From assembly GCF_035918015.1 (NCBI RefSeq), contig NZ_CP109132.1:2604001-2668000 (forward strand): 64,000 nt of DNA, in the 5' to 3' direction. Under the pieces are notes generated by a model. The model was given only the letters and a program-made list of their open reading frames with translations. It ran no database searches and was not told the origin of the DNA. The stretch's first letter is position 1. The number at the start of each line of letters is the position of its first letter. This document shows positions 8,914 to 18,300 of this stretch, piece by piece. A program made the position numbers and the translations under genes. Origin of the DNA: Streptomyces sp. NBC_01754. GTDB lineage: Bacteria > Actinomycetota > Actinomycetes > Streptomycetales > Streptomycetaceae.

Positions 8914-10695
8914 TCACCGCATCCGGGTGGCCCACTCCTGGACCTTCTTGATCCGGTCCTGGATCTGCCCGGCCGTCGCCTCCGCGCTCGGCGGCCCGCC
9001 GCACACCCGGCGCAGCTCGGTGTGGATCACCCCGTGCGGCTTGCCGCTCTGGTGCGTGTACGCCGACACCATCGTGTTCAGCTGCTTACGCAGTTCCAGC
9101 AGCTTCTTGTGCGTCACCACGGGCCGGTCCTGGGCCGCCTTCTCCAGGAGGTCGGCCTCCGCGGCCGGCTTCTGGCGGCTGTGGGCGATCTGCCGGGTCT
9201 GCCGCTTCTGGAGCAGCAGCTGCACCTGGTCGGGTTCGAGCAGTCCCGGGATGCCCAGGTAGTCCTGCTCCTCCTCGCTGCCCGGGTGCGCCTGCATCCC
9301 GAACTCGGCGCCGTCGTACAGCACCCGGTCGAAGACCGCGTCGGACTCCAGGGCCTCGAAGGGCAGTTGATCCTCGGTCTCCTCGTCCTCCAGCTTCTCG
9401 GCGTCCGCGAGGAGCTGGTCCTCCTCGGCGAAGGGGTTCTCCTCCTCGCCGCCCTTCTTCGGCTTGTCGAGCACGTGGTCGCGCTCGACCTCCATCTCGT
9501 TCGCGAAGTCGAGCAGCATCGGGATGGTGGGCAGGAACACGGAGGCGGTCTCGCCGCGCCGCCGCGACCGTACGAAGCGTCCGACGGCCTGCGCGAAGAA
9601 CAGCGGCGTGGAGATGGTGGTGGCGTACACCCCGACGGCGAGGCGCGGCACGTCGACGCCCTCCGACACCATGCGGACCGCGACCATCCAGCGTGAGGTG
9701 TCCTGGCTGAACCGGTCGATGTTCTTCGACGCGGCCTTCTCGTCGGAGAGGACCACGGTCGGCTTCTCGCCGGTGACCGACTTGAGGATCTTGGCGTACG
9801 CGCGGGCCGACTCCTGGTCCGTGGCGATGACCAGCCCACCCGCGTCGTGGATGCCCTTGCGCACCTCGGTCAGCCGCTTGTCGGCGGCGGCCAGCACGTT
9901 GGGGATCCAGTCGCCGGTGGGCGAGAGCGCGGTGCGCCAGGCCTGCCCGATGGCGTCCTTGGTCATCGGCTCGCCGAGCCGGGCGGCGATCTCGTCACCG
10001 GCCTTGGTGCGCCAGCGCATGTTGCCGCTGTAGCTGAGGAAGATCACGGGGCGCACGACCCCGTCGGCGAGCGCGTTGCCGTAGCCGTAGGTGTAGTCGG
10101 CCGAGGAGCGGCGGATACCGTCGTTGCCCTCCTCGTACGCGACGAAGGGGATCGGGTTGGTGTCGGAGCGGAACGGCGTACCGGTCAGCGCGAGCCGCCG
10201 GGTCGCCGGGTCGAACGCCTCCTGGCACGCCTCCCCCCAGGACTTCGAGTCACCGGCGTGGTGGATCTCGTCGAGGATCACGAGCGTCTTGCGCTGCTCG
10301 CAGCGGTTGCGGTGGAGCATCGGGCGTACGCCGACACCGGCGTAGGTGATGGCGACCCCGTGGTACTCCTTGCTGACGGGTCCCGCGCTGTATTCGGGGT
10401 CGAGCTTGATACCTATCCGGGCGGCGGCCTCCGCCCACTGCTTCTTGAGGTGCTCGGTGGGCGCGACGACGGTGATCTGCTGCACCACGTGGTGGTGCAG
10501 CAGCCATGAGGCGAGGGTCAGCGCGAAGGTCGTCTTGCCCGCGCCGGGCGTCGCGACGGCGAGGAAGTCGCGCGGCTGCTCCTGGATGTACTTCTCCATG
10601 GCGCCCTGCTGCCAGGCTCGCAGCTTGCCGGCCGTGCCCCAGGGGGCGCGGCCGGGAAAGGCGGGTGAGAGGTGGTGGGAGGCGGTAGTAGTCAC
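8914..10695 (-). CDS. DEAD/DEAH-box (SF2) helicase
   Basis: 593 residues. SF2 motifs appear in order: Walker A ATPGAGKT (residues 48-55), VVAPTEHL, DEIHH (motif II), LTGTPFRSD (motif III), MVSEGVDVPRL (motif V) and QAVGRFVR (motif VI). The layout resembles the Ssl2/RadD-type DNA helicases. After the helicase core comes an acidic linker (GGEEENPFAEEDQ) and a helical C-terminal region with KKLLELRKQLNTMVSAYTHQSG. It probably acts on DNA, perhaps in repair; no nuclease domain is seen. It is common in Streptomyces and sits alone between hpdR and an MFS gene. Confidence 0.88.
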   Translation of the reverse strand: MTTTASHHLSPAFPGRAPWGTAGKLRAWQQGAMEKYIQEQPRDFLAVATPGAGKTTFALTLASWLLHHHVVQQITVVAPTEHLKKQWAEAAARIGIKLDPEYSAGPVSKEYHGVAITYAGVGVRPMLHRNRCEQRKTLVILDEIHHAGDSKSWGEACQEAFDPATRRLALTGTPFRSDTNPIPFVAYEEGNDGIRRSSADYTYGYGNALADGVVRPVIFLSYSGNMRWRTKAGDEIAARLGEPMTKDAIGQAWRTALSPTGDWIPNVLAAADKRLTEVRKGIHDAGGLVIATDQESARAYAKILKSVTGEKPTVVLSDEKAASKNIDRFSQDTSRWMVAVRMVSEGVDVPRLAVGVYATTISTPLFFAQAVGRFVRSRRRGETASVFLPTIPMLLDFANEMEVERDHVLDKPKKGGEEENPFAEEDQLLADAEKLEDEETEDQLPFEALESDAVFDRVLYDGAEFGMQAHPGSEEEQDYLGIPGLLEPDQVQLLLQKRQTRQIAHSRQKPAAEADLLEKAAQDRPVVTHKKLLELRKQLNTMVSAYTHQSGKPHGVIHTELRRVCGGPPSAEATAGQIQDRIKKVQEWATRMR

Positions 10696-11064
10696 GGTCT
10701 CCGGTTCAGGGCACTCGGGTACGTGGGGCGGTGTCCACGCGGGCCGCGAGGGGCCGCGCGATACGACGACCGGGCCACCCTACCGGCGGGCGGGAGGGAA
10801 CCCCGTACGGACCAGGCCACCCCGTCGGGAAGTGCGACGGCTCTCACACCCCGGCGACCGGACGGCGTGCGAGGAGTGCCCCGGGGGCGGCGTCGGACCC
10901 GCCGCAACGCACCGGCCGGACACGCCCCGTACCGGCGCGCTCGACCCCACCCCGTAAAGCACCGGCCGGGTACGTCGATACTGGTCGGCGTTCCGCCCGC
11001 GCCGGGGTACCGGTCCTCGCCGGCCACGTGCTCCGGGCTTACGGCGGAACCGCGCCGGCGCCGC
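10696..11064. other. Intergenic region
   Basis: About 370 bp between two minus-strand genes. It should hold the helicase promoter and the end of the MFS transcript. I see no gene, RNA or strong hairpin. Confidence 0.35.
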
Positions 11065-12525
11065 CTACCGGGCCCGCACCCGGCTCGCCACCCACGCCCC
11101 CACCAGGGCCACGGCCGCCATCGGCAGGAAGACCGCGGCGAACGCCGCCGGGTGCGAACCGGTGGTCGCGCTGCCCGCCGGGCCGTGTACGGACGCGCCC
11201 ACCGCGCCCCCGCCGAGCGCGGCGAACGCCGCTCCGCCCCCGGCGAGCAGCAGGACGTTGGCGAGTCCGTCCGAGATCTGGAGCGCGGCGGAGTTGGCCC
11301 CCGCCTCCTTCGGGGCCGACAGCTTCAGCAGCAGCACGCTCGTCGAGGCGATCACCATGCCCATGCCGAAGCATCCGACGCCCCAGGCCGCGGCCACCGT
11401 CCACACCGGTACCGACTCGATCAGGACCGTCGGTGCGGTGGCGATCGCCAGCGCCACCAGCACCATGCCGCCCACCATCAGGGGCTGCCGGTGCGGCTCC
11501 AGACGCGGCCGGGCCAGGACGTACGAGCCGAGCGCCCAGGTCAGGCCGCCGACGGCCAGCGACAGTCCCGCCATCGTCGGGGACATCCCCCGCTGGGTCA
11601 CCAGCATCAGCGGTACGAACGACTCGGCGGCGATGAACGACCCCGCCGCCACGCCGCGCAGCAGGATCACCGCGGGCAGCCCCCGGGCGGCCCGCATCGT
11701 CCCCCGGGGCAGCAGCCCTCGGACGGCGGGCACAAGGAGCGCGGCACCGACCGCGGCGGGCAGCAGGGAGAGCCACCGCAGGTCCTGTCCGGCGTACTGG
11801 AGCAGCCCCGCACCCAGCGAGATGCCCAGGGCCAGCCGGATGCGCCGCCGGTCGAAGGGTTCCGCCTCCGCCGCCGTGTCGGCCGGCCCGGCCGCCATCC
11901 GCCGGATGGCGGGCAGCGCGAGACCGAGCGGCATGAGGATGAGCACCGGGATGCCGACGAAGACCCAGCGCCAGCCGAGGTGCTCGGTGACGGTTCCCGA
12001 GGCGAGGGGCCCGACGACGGACGGGACGATCCAGGCCGCCGAGAACGCGGCCATGATGGAGGGCCTGATCCGCTCCGGATAAGCCCGGCTGATGACGACG
12101 TACAGCGCCACGATGACCAGGCCGCCGCCGATGCCCTGGACGGCCCGGCCCAGGATGAACATCCACATGCTGCTCGCCGTGCCGGAGAGCAGCAGTCCGA
12201 CGCCGAACGCCCCGATCCCGGAGGCGAGCGGTGCGAGCGGCCCGCTCCGGTCGGCCCACTGCCCGGAGAGCACCATCGCGAAGAGGCTGGTGGTGAAGTA
12301 GGCGGAGAAGGCGAACGCGTAGAGCGGGATGCCGTGCAGTTCGCGGGCCGCCACCGGCATCGCCGTGCCGACGGCGGTGGCCTCGAAGGCGATGAGCAGC
12401 ACGACGGAGACGATGCCGATGCTGAGCGCCCGGTAGGTGCGGCCGAGCACGCCCTCGGTCGGTGGGGCGGTGGTGTCGACGACGGGGACGGTGACATCGG
12501 CGTCACGGGGTTCGAGGGCGCTCAT
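11065..12525 (-). CDS. MFS transporter, multidrug-exporter type
   Basis: 486 residues with about 14 predicted membrane helices, as in the DHA2 (14-helix) drug:H+ antiporters. The loop between helices 2 and 3 has GQWADRSG, a relaxed version of the MFS motif A, and helix 4/5 has GRAVQGIGGG, matching antiporter motif B/C patterns. It probably exports a hydrophobic compound; the substrate is unknown. No regulator is adjacent. ATG 12525 is the only sensible start. Confidence 0.85.
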   Translation of the reverse strand: MSALEPRDADVTVPVVDTTAPPTEGVLGRTYRALSIGIVSVVLLIAFEATAVGTAMPVAARELHGIPLYAFAFSAYFTTSLFAMVLSGQWADRSGPLAPLASGIGAFGVGLLLSGTASSMWMFILGRAVQGIGGGLVIVALYVVISRAYPERIRPSIMAAFSAAWIVPSVVGPLASGTVTEHLGWRWVFVGIPVLILMPLGLALPAIRRMAAGPADTAAEAEPFDRRRIRLALGISLGAGLLQYAGQDLRWLSLLPAAVGAALLVPAVRGLLPRGTMRAARGLPAVILLRGVAAGSFIAAESFVPLMLVTQRGMSPTMAGLSLAVGGLTWALGSYVLARPRLEPHRQPLMVGGMVLVALAIATAPTVLIESVPVWTVAAAWGVGCFGMGMVIASTSVLLLKLSAPKEAGANSAALQISDGLANVLLLAGGGAAFAALGGGAVGASVHGPAGSATTGSHPAAFAAVFLPMAAVALVGAWVASRVRAR

Positions 12526-12659
12526 GAGTCCAAGAGTAAGGGCCGAAATGCCAGGTTGACCCTGTCGACGGAGGGAGAGCGGACCCGCCCTTGGTCCTAG
12601 GTCGCGCGGGCGGGGCGTGAACGGCGTATGGCAGTCGCGTTGCGCGCCGTCCGCCGCCC

Positions 12660-12689
12660 TTGAGGGGCGTCACTCCGGGCCCGTACGGT
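12660..12689 (+). promoter_or_regulatory. Possible promoter for the tRNA-Cys gene
   Basis: TTGAGG (12660-12665) and TACGGT (12684-12689) are separated by 18 bp and would start transcription about 25 nt before the tRNA. The match to the vegetative consensus is modest and this is tentative. Confidence 0.3.
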
Positions 12690-12721
12690 CGGGAGCGCGA
12701 GGAAGGAACGCACGAACACCC

Positions 12722-12796
12722 GACCGTGTGCCCGAGAGGCTCAGGGGCTCGACTGCAACTCGAGTTACACCGGTTCGAATCCGGTCACGGTCTCCA
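12722..12796 (+). tRNA. tRNA-Cys (GCA)
   Basis: All four arms fold without mismatches. The acceptor pairs GACCGTG (12722-12728) with CACGGTC (12786-12792); the D stem is CCC/GGG with loop GAGAGGCTCA; the anticodon stem is CTCGA/TCGAG with loop CTGCAAC, giving anticodon GCA; the T stem is ACCGG/CCGGT with loop TTCGAAT. The variable region is only TTAC. Discriminator U (12793) is the classic tRNA-Cys identity base, and CCA is encoded at 12794-12796. Its D arm keeps CCGAGAGGC as in ordinary Streptomyces tRNA-Cys, but the acceptor and anticodon stems look different from the usual cysT as I recall it, so it may be a second isoacceptor. A strong hairpin follows, and accessory DNA begins immediately downstream. 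Confidence 0.9.
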
Positions 12797-12832
12797 GCGG
12801 TCCCGGCCGGCCGGCCGGTCCGGAGGACCTGA

Positions 12833-12873
12833 GCGAAGCGGCCGCCCCCATCGTACGGGGGCGGCCGTTTCGC
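12833..12873 (+). terminator. Terminator hairpin after tRNA-Cys
   Basis: A long stem runs from GCGAAGCGGCCGCCCCC (12833-12849) to its complement ending TTCGC (12873) around a short loop (atcgtac). It lies 37 nt after the tRNA CCA end. Confidence 0.75.
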
Positions 12874-13265
12874 TGTGCCGGCACGCCGGGGTACCCGTAC
12901 CCGAGGTACCCGAGCCGGGCGAAGCATCCGAGGAGACCTGAACATCCCGGGCCCCGCCCCGCGGCTACGCGGCCGATTGCCCGATCGACCAGGGATGCCG
13001 GGCCCAGCCCATCCCTGACGCCGCCCATATCCCCGCCACGAACCGGCCCGGGGTCTCGCCGAGAACGAAGCAGATCGGCTACTGCTCACCGAATACGTGC
13101 AGCTGAAGTCAGACGTGACGCCGGATGGCATGGCGGGAGCCTTCGCTCTCCAGTACGGATACGACGGCAAGCCGGGTCACGATCAAGCGACTTTCAACAC
13201 TTCCAGCAACTACACATCCTCTTCACTGGTAGCACAGAGGAAACGCACAACTCTCAGGGAGAGCC
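12874..13265. other. Junction region with a possible coding remnant
   Basis: Between the tRNA terminator and the next gene. On the plus strand 13062-13200 reads as an open, protein-like stretch (RENEADRLLLTEYVQLKSD) with no start or matching upstream part, suggesting a truncated gene left by rearrangement. No family is recognised. Confidence 0.35.
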
Positions 13266-14069
13266 ATGAGCCAGCAGCACCCGCAACAACCCCAGCAGCC
13301 CGACTGGCACGGCCCGCCGCAGCAGCCTGTGGGACCTGTCCCCCAGGCGCCGAAGAAGCGCAGCAAGGGCAAAGTTGTCGGTTTCAGCTGCCTTGGTGTC
13401 TTGGCCTTCTTCGTCCTGATCGGCGCCCTTGGAGCAATCGTCGGCGATGGAGACGACAAGGACGACGACACCACCAACTCCGCCAAGGGCACGGCCCCGG
13501 CCAGCACCGCGCCTACGACGCCAGGCGCCGAAAAGACCGACGCCCCGAGCGAAGAGACGGATGACGTGGAGACCACGGCGCCGACGCCAGCCGCGTCCAA
13601 GACCTCCACGCCCGACGCCGCCACCCTCGGGGGCGACATCTCCCGCTGGGTCAGCAGCATGAACCACCACGGCGTCACCTGGGAGAACCAAGCCGCCAAG
13701 GAGACCATCAGCGGCATGCCCCCCACCCTTAACTGGTTCGGCGAAGCCAAGGGGGCCACCTTCAGCGCCCCCTCCTTCACAGCCAGCGCCTTCACCGACA
13801 CCAACCGCCAGATCCGCAGCCTGTCCTGCAACGCCGCCGGCATCCCCGAGGGCGGCTCCCCGCAGGTCGCCATCTTCACCGACTGCATCACCGCCGCCGA
13901 ACTCGACGGTATCGACAATGCAAAGGTCCGCAACTGGATCCAGACCAAGCTGCCGGCCATGCTCGGCAAGGACGGCCTTCAGGTCGAACACCTCCAACTC
14001 GCCGAGGCCACCCTCAGCATGGACACAGCGGGAAACACCGCAGCCATCGAACTCTCCCTCGACGACTGA
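13266..14069 (+). CDS. Membrane-anchored hypothetical protein with Thr/Pro linker
   Basis: 267 residues. A Gln/Pro-rich cytoplasmic start (MSQQHPQQPQQP) leads into one membrane helix at about residues 36-60, then an acidic DGDDKDDD stretch and a Thr/Ala/Pro-rich linker to about residue 120. The folded outer domain of about 145 residues has two cysteines (LSCNAAG and FTDCITA), plausibly a disulfide. GGGAG at 13257-13261 is a good ribosome site. This topology is common among Streptomyces surface proteins of unknown function. It lies in the accessory block after the tRNA, and GC at third positions is somewhat lower than in flanking core genes. Confidence 0.7.
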   Translation: MSQQHPQQPQQPDWHGPPQQPVGPVPQAPKKRSKGKVVGFSCLGVLAFFVLIGALGAIVGDGDDKDDDTTNSAKGTAPASTAPTTPGAEKTDAPSEETDDVETTAPTPAASKTSTPDAATLGGDISRWVSSMNHHGVTWENQAAKETISGMPPTLNWFGEAKGATFSAPSFTASAFTDTNRQIRSLSCNAAGIPEGGSPQVAIFTDCITAAELDGIDNAKVRNWIQTKLPAMLGKDGLQVEHLQLAEATLSMDTAGNTAAIELSLDD

Positions 14070-14399
14070 CCCGCGCAACGGGTTCATGCGTTGGCGTCGC
14101 ACGACTGCCATCAGCCCGTGTGTGCCCATCGAGCCCTTGACCTGGCCCCTTGTTGGTGGGGCTCGACTTCCCGACGCTGCCGATCGCACACCGGTTCCCA
14201 GGTTCGCCGGGTCGGACATAGAACCTCACCCGATGGCCCCGACAAGCACTTCGTCCGGGGCCATCGGAAAGCCGCACCCATTCCCGGGAGGCACGAATGC
14301 CCGGCGCGAGCATCACCATCGGAGTCGGGGCAAGTAGGCCGGGAACACCGAGATCAGGATCCCCCAGGCGAGACCACCCTCACCTCCGACAACCGTCCC

Positions 14400-14700
14400 C
14401 TGCAAACCGGGGGGCGTGGCCGGTGCCGTCGATGGTGAAGTGGCGCAGAACGGTGAACTCGGTGAACTAGGCTTCGATCCGGTTGAGCCAGGAGCTGTTG
14501 ATCGGGTGTAGGCGATGTCGATGTTGTTCGCGCCAGCCCAAGTACCTCCCCGCCGGTACCTCTTCGTGGTCGGTTGCGGGAAGAGGTTGTCCCGACTTCT
14601 CCGGCAGTCTTCGTGTCTCTCTTCGGCGAAGGCTGCCGCCAGAGCCGCCGGATCGCTCGACGCCAGGGGGAGACTGAATCCTGCGCCGAAGTGGGGCGGA
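14400..14700 (-). mobile_element. Decayed IS630-family transposase fragment
   Basis: Minus-strand translation gives GANNIDIAYT, then after a one-base shift NSSWLNRIEA, a TAG stop, and FTEF..LRHFTIDGTGH. This is the C-terminal signature of IS630-type DDE transposases (the family reads roughly ANNVELAYTP-NSSWLNRIEAQF-LRYF-LDGTDH). Upstream residues resemble the linker before the final catalytic Glu. It has at least one frameshift and one in-frame stop, so it is dead. The surrounding 14070-14828 has no other gene I can support. Confidence 0.7.
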
Positions 14701-14828
14701 TAGGGCAGACGTGCACTGTGTGCCGCAAGCGGTAGCGGACGTGGCGCATGTTCAATCGTCGCGCTGCGCGGCATCGGATGAGGGCCTACCATACGAACGG
14801 GATCACCTTGGCGAGGGGGAGAAACGGG

Positions 14829-15305
14829 ATGTTGGAGCAGGCGTTAACGGCGCTGGCCGCAGCAGGCGGAACCGCAGTGGTGGAAGCAGCGGGAACGGAT
14901 GTGTGGGCCGGACTTCGGGGGGCGATGGCACGCTGGTTCGGCCGGGGAGACGGGCAGCGCGAGCGGGCCGAACTGGAGCGCCTGGACGAGACCGCAGGCG
15001 AACTGACGACCGCAGATGCGGCCGTCATGGCTCGTGCGCGCATCAGTCAGGAAGCGGCATGGAAGGCCCGTATCGAGGGCCGGCTGGAAAGCTTGGACGA
15101 CACCGAACGAGCCCAGGCCATCGAGGAACTACATGCCTTGCTGGCCCAGCACGCTCCCAAAAGCGCGGTGTCAGCCGGCCAAGGCGGGCTCGCGGCGGGC
15201 GGCAACATGGACATCCGTGCCGAGGGGGGATCGGTCGCAGCCGGAATCCTCCACGGAGGTGCGCACCTCAGCTCCCCTCCGGTGCCGGATCCGTCCCAGG
15301 GCTGA
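14829..15305 (+). CDS. Small helical protein with C-terminal GSVAAG motif (candidate effector of an NLR-like pair)
   Basis: 158 residues. Residues 1-110 are predicted all-helical: a hydrophobic first helix (LEQALTALAAAGGTAVVEA), an aromatic patch (DVWAGLRGAMARWFGRG), then charged helices ending in IEELHALLAQHAP. Residues 118-147 are Gly/Ala-rich with a short beta-prone motif, IRAEGGSVAAGILHGGAHL. Proteins of this build are frequent in Streptomyces beside STAND-type ATPases. They resemble the bacterial HeLo-like (Bell) cell-death domain followed by an amyloid signalling motif; that match is my inference. GAGGGGGAG precedes ATG 14829. Its TGA (15303-15305) overlaps the proposed start of the P-loop/TPR gene, so the two are translationally coupled. 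Confidence 0.75.
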   Translation: MLEQALTALAAAGGTAVVEAAGTDVWAGLRGAMARWFGRGDGQRERAELERLDETAGELTTADAAVMARARISQEAAWKARIEGRLESLDDTERAQAIEELHALLAQHAPKSAVSAGQGGLAAGGNMDIRAEGGSVAAGILHGGAHLSSPPVPDPSQG

Positions 15306-18300
15306 ACGGACCGGCCGCCCCAAGCCCGCCACCGCCTCGTGCGGCGGACAGCATCACAGCCCACGCCACCCACAACAGCGTGGCGATCGGCCATGCCGAT
15401 CAGGTCATCTACCCGGCCGAGTTGCCCGACCCCGTGTACCTGCGGGATCCTCAGCAGTGGCCCGTCACCCGGGAGTGGGACGCGCTCCTGGCGGGTGTGC
15501 ACCGGGCCAGGCCGGACGATGACGGCGGCGTGCTACCTCCCTATGTGGCCCGGGACTGCGACACGGCACTGCGGGACCGGCTAGCCGCCGCCGACCGGGA
15601 CGGCGGGCTGGTCCTGGTGACGGGCGACTCCGCGGCAGGAAAGACCCGCGCCGCCTTCGAGGCGCTGCGGGCCGTCTTGCCGAACCATCGCGTCTTGCAG
15701 CCCGCGAGCAGGGGTGACATGCCAGCGGTGGCCCGCGCAGTGGCCCGCGCAGTGGCCCGCGCCGACAGCCCCTGCGTGATATGGCTGGATGACCTGGAGC
15801 GGTATCTGGGGCCCGACGGCCTGGGCCCCGGACTGCTGGGCCAACTGATCCGTACGGCCACACCGGTGCTGGCGACCATGCGTCTGAAGCAGTTCGACAT
15901 GTTCGGGACGCGCGCCGTGGCTCCGCAGGGTGGTGCCGAGGATGCGCAGTTCCTGACGGCCGCGATCGGCCTGCGAGTCCTGAACGTTGCCGAACGAGTG
16001 AACACCGACCGGGTGTGGACCGAGCACGAGTTGGCCCGCGCCCGGGCCTGCGACGACAGCCGCATCGTGGACGCGGTCGCACACCACGGCCCGCACGGCG
16101 TCGCCGAGTACCTTGCCGCGGGACCCGCCCTGCTGGACGAGTGGCAGCGGGCGTGGCGTCCCAAGGCCAACCCGCGCGGCGCCGCCCTCGTCGCAGCCGC
16201 CGTCGGCCTGGCGCACGCCGGGCTCCGCAGCCCCTACCCTCGCGCGCTCTTGGTCAAGCTGCACAAGCGGTACCTCGCCGAGGCCGGTGGCGGGAAGCTA
16301 CGCCCCGAGGAGCTGGACGACGCGTTCACCTGGGCCGCCGAGCTGCGTCACGGGGCCACGAGCCTGCTCCTCCCGGCGGACGAGGACAGGATGGACGACC
16401 ACTGGGAAGTGTTCGACTATCTCGTCGACCACACCGACAAGGCGGTCCCGGCGGAGGTGTGGGACGAGGCCCTCGCGCACACGCGGCACGCGGACCGCTT
16501 CGCCGTGGGAGCCGCCGCGCTCCGTGCGGGACTCTCGCATGTCGTGGAGGCCGCCTGGCGCCCCCTGATCGACGACTACCCGGGGGTCGCCTGCTGGCTC
16601 GGCAGACGACTGGACCTCGAGGAACGACCACAGGAGGCCGAGGAGCTGTTCCGTTCGGCCCTCGAGGCCGGGTCGATCACTGCCGCCACCGAACTTGGGC
16701 TGTTTCTGGCCCGCTCAGGGCGCCCGCGCGAGGCAGAGGTGTTGCTGCGACTGGCCGCCGACCACGACGACGACCGTGCCATGGCTCTGCTCGGCGAACT
16801 CCTGCGCCAGACGGACCGGGAGACGGAGGCGGAGGAGTGGTACCGCCGGGCGGCCGGCGTGGGCAACCTGTCGGCGGTGACCACGCTCGGCATGCTTCTG
16901 GCTGACAACGGGCGCGAGGGCGAGGCCGAGACGCATCTCAGGCGTGCCGTCGAGGCGGAGCACCCCGGCGCCGTCGCGGCACTGGGCCTGCTCATGCTCC
17001 GCATGGGTCGGGAAGAAGAGGTTTGGGAGGAGACCCTCCAAATACCTCTGCGCGAGCGCAGTTTCGCGCGTCAGCGGCTCGCCATAGGGCTGCTGGCCGC
17101 AAGGCGGGGCGACCTGGCCAAGGCCAAACTGGAGTTCACCCGTACTGCCGTCGTGAGCCGCATCGAAGCCACCGGCGGCCCCGGTGGAGACACCCTCGAC
17201 GTGACCGCGTACAAACCAGAGGACGAGTACACCCACTGGAGAGCAACCCGGGGCGACGTGTACGCCGCGCTCGCTCTGGCCGGAGCGGGCCCGGATACGG
17301 AGCAACTCCCGGCCTTCGAGAACGAACTGCACCAGCGTATCGCCGACACGGCCAGGTCCGGCGACAACGACGCCGCGGCCGCGCTGGCCCGCCCCGCCGC
17401 CGACAAGGGCAACCCCATCGCCAGGTCCCTCCTGGTCACGGCTCTCACGCGTCTGGGCCGTGAGGAGCAGGCCCTGCCCTATGCACGCAAGGCGGTGGAA
17501 GCCGGTGAACACAATATGGTGCCGCAGCTGGCGCTGCTGCTGAGCCTGACGGGGCGATCAGAAGAGGCGGAACGATACCTCCACCGGTTTGGTGAGCAGC
17601 AGGCGAGTGACGCGTACCACGACGCCATGTACTTCTCGCTCCTGGAGTACCGGGGAGAGGACGGAGACACGTCGGGGGCCCCGAACCTCTGCGACCTGAA
17701 CGCGTCGGAGTGCCGCGACCGGGCGGAAGGATACTACCGATTCGCGGCCCGGCTCGGCCACACGGAGGCGGCGGCCGCGCTGGCCACCCTGCTCGACGAG
17801 GCCGGGCGGAGCGAGGAGGCGGCCGCGTACTACAGCCAGGCAGCTGACGGTGGCCACCTGGAGGCCGTCGTCAAGACCGCCATGCTGTTGGAGGCCGCGG
17901 GGGACCGGGAGGCGGCCGAACGGCACTACCGCCGCGCCGTCGACCGGGACCATGCGGAGGCCGCCGTCCGCCTGCGCAGACTGCTGGTCAGGACGGGACG
18001 GTGGCGCGAGGCATGGAAGCTCTGGCGCCGCGCGTCCGCCGTCACCCGGCGCCGGGGTCTCCTGTCGGCGGGACGAGTCCAGAGGACCCTGTGGTACCTG
18101 GTGGTGCTGGTGTCGGTGGGAGTGCTCGCCTGGGTCCCGTTCCTCTATGTGGCGATCCGGCGCGGGAGGCGCTCGGACTGGTGGACGTTCGGCGTGTTCG
18201 TGTTGGCCATGATCGTGGAGGTGGGTGTGGCGTTCGTGGGCGGCACGCTTCGAGATTGGAGCATCAACTGGCTCATCCCGGCATTCACCGGTGGGGCCAT

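Noticed and set aside
8613..8951. 112-codon plus-strand frame between hpdR and the helicase
   Set aside because: No ribosome site, product rich in Arg/Pro without pattern, and it overlaps the helicase terminator hairpin and 3' end.
10692..11027. 111-codon minus-strand frame between MFS and helicase genes
   Set aside because: Arg/Pro-rich with no motif or ribosome site; overlaps the helicase start.
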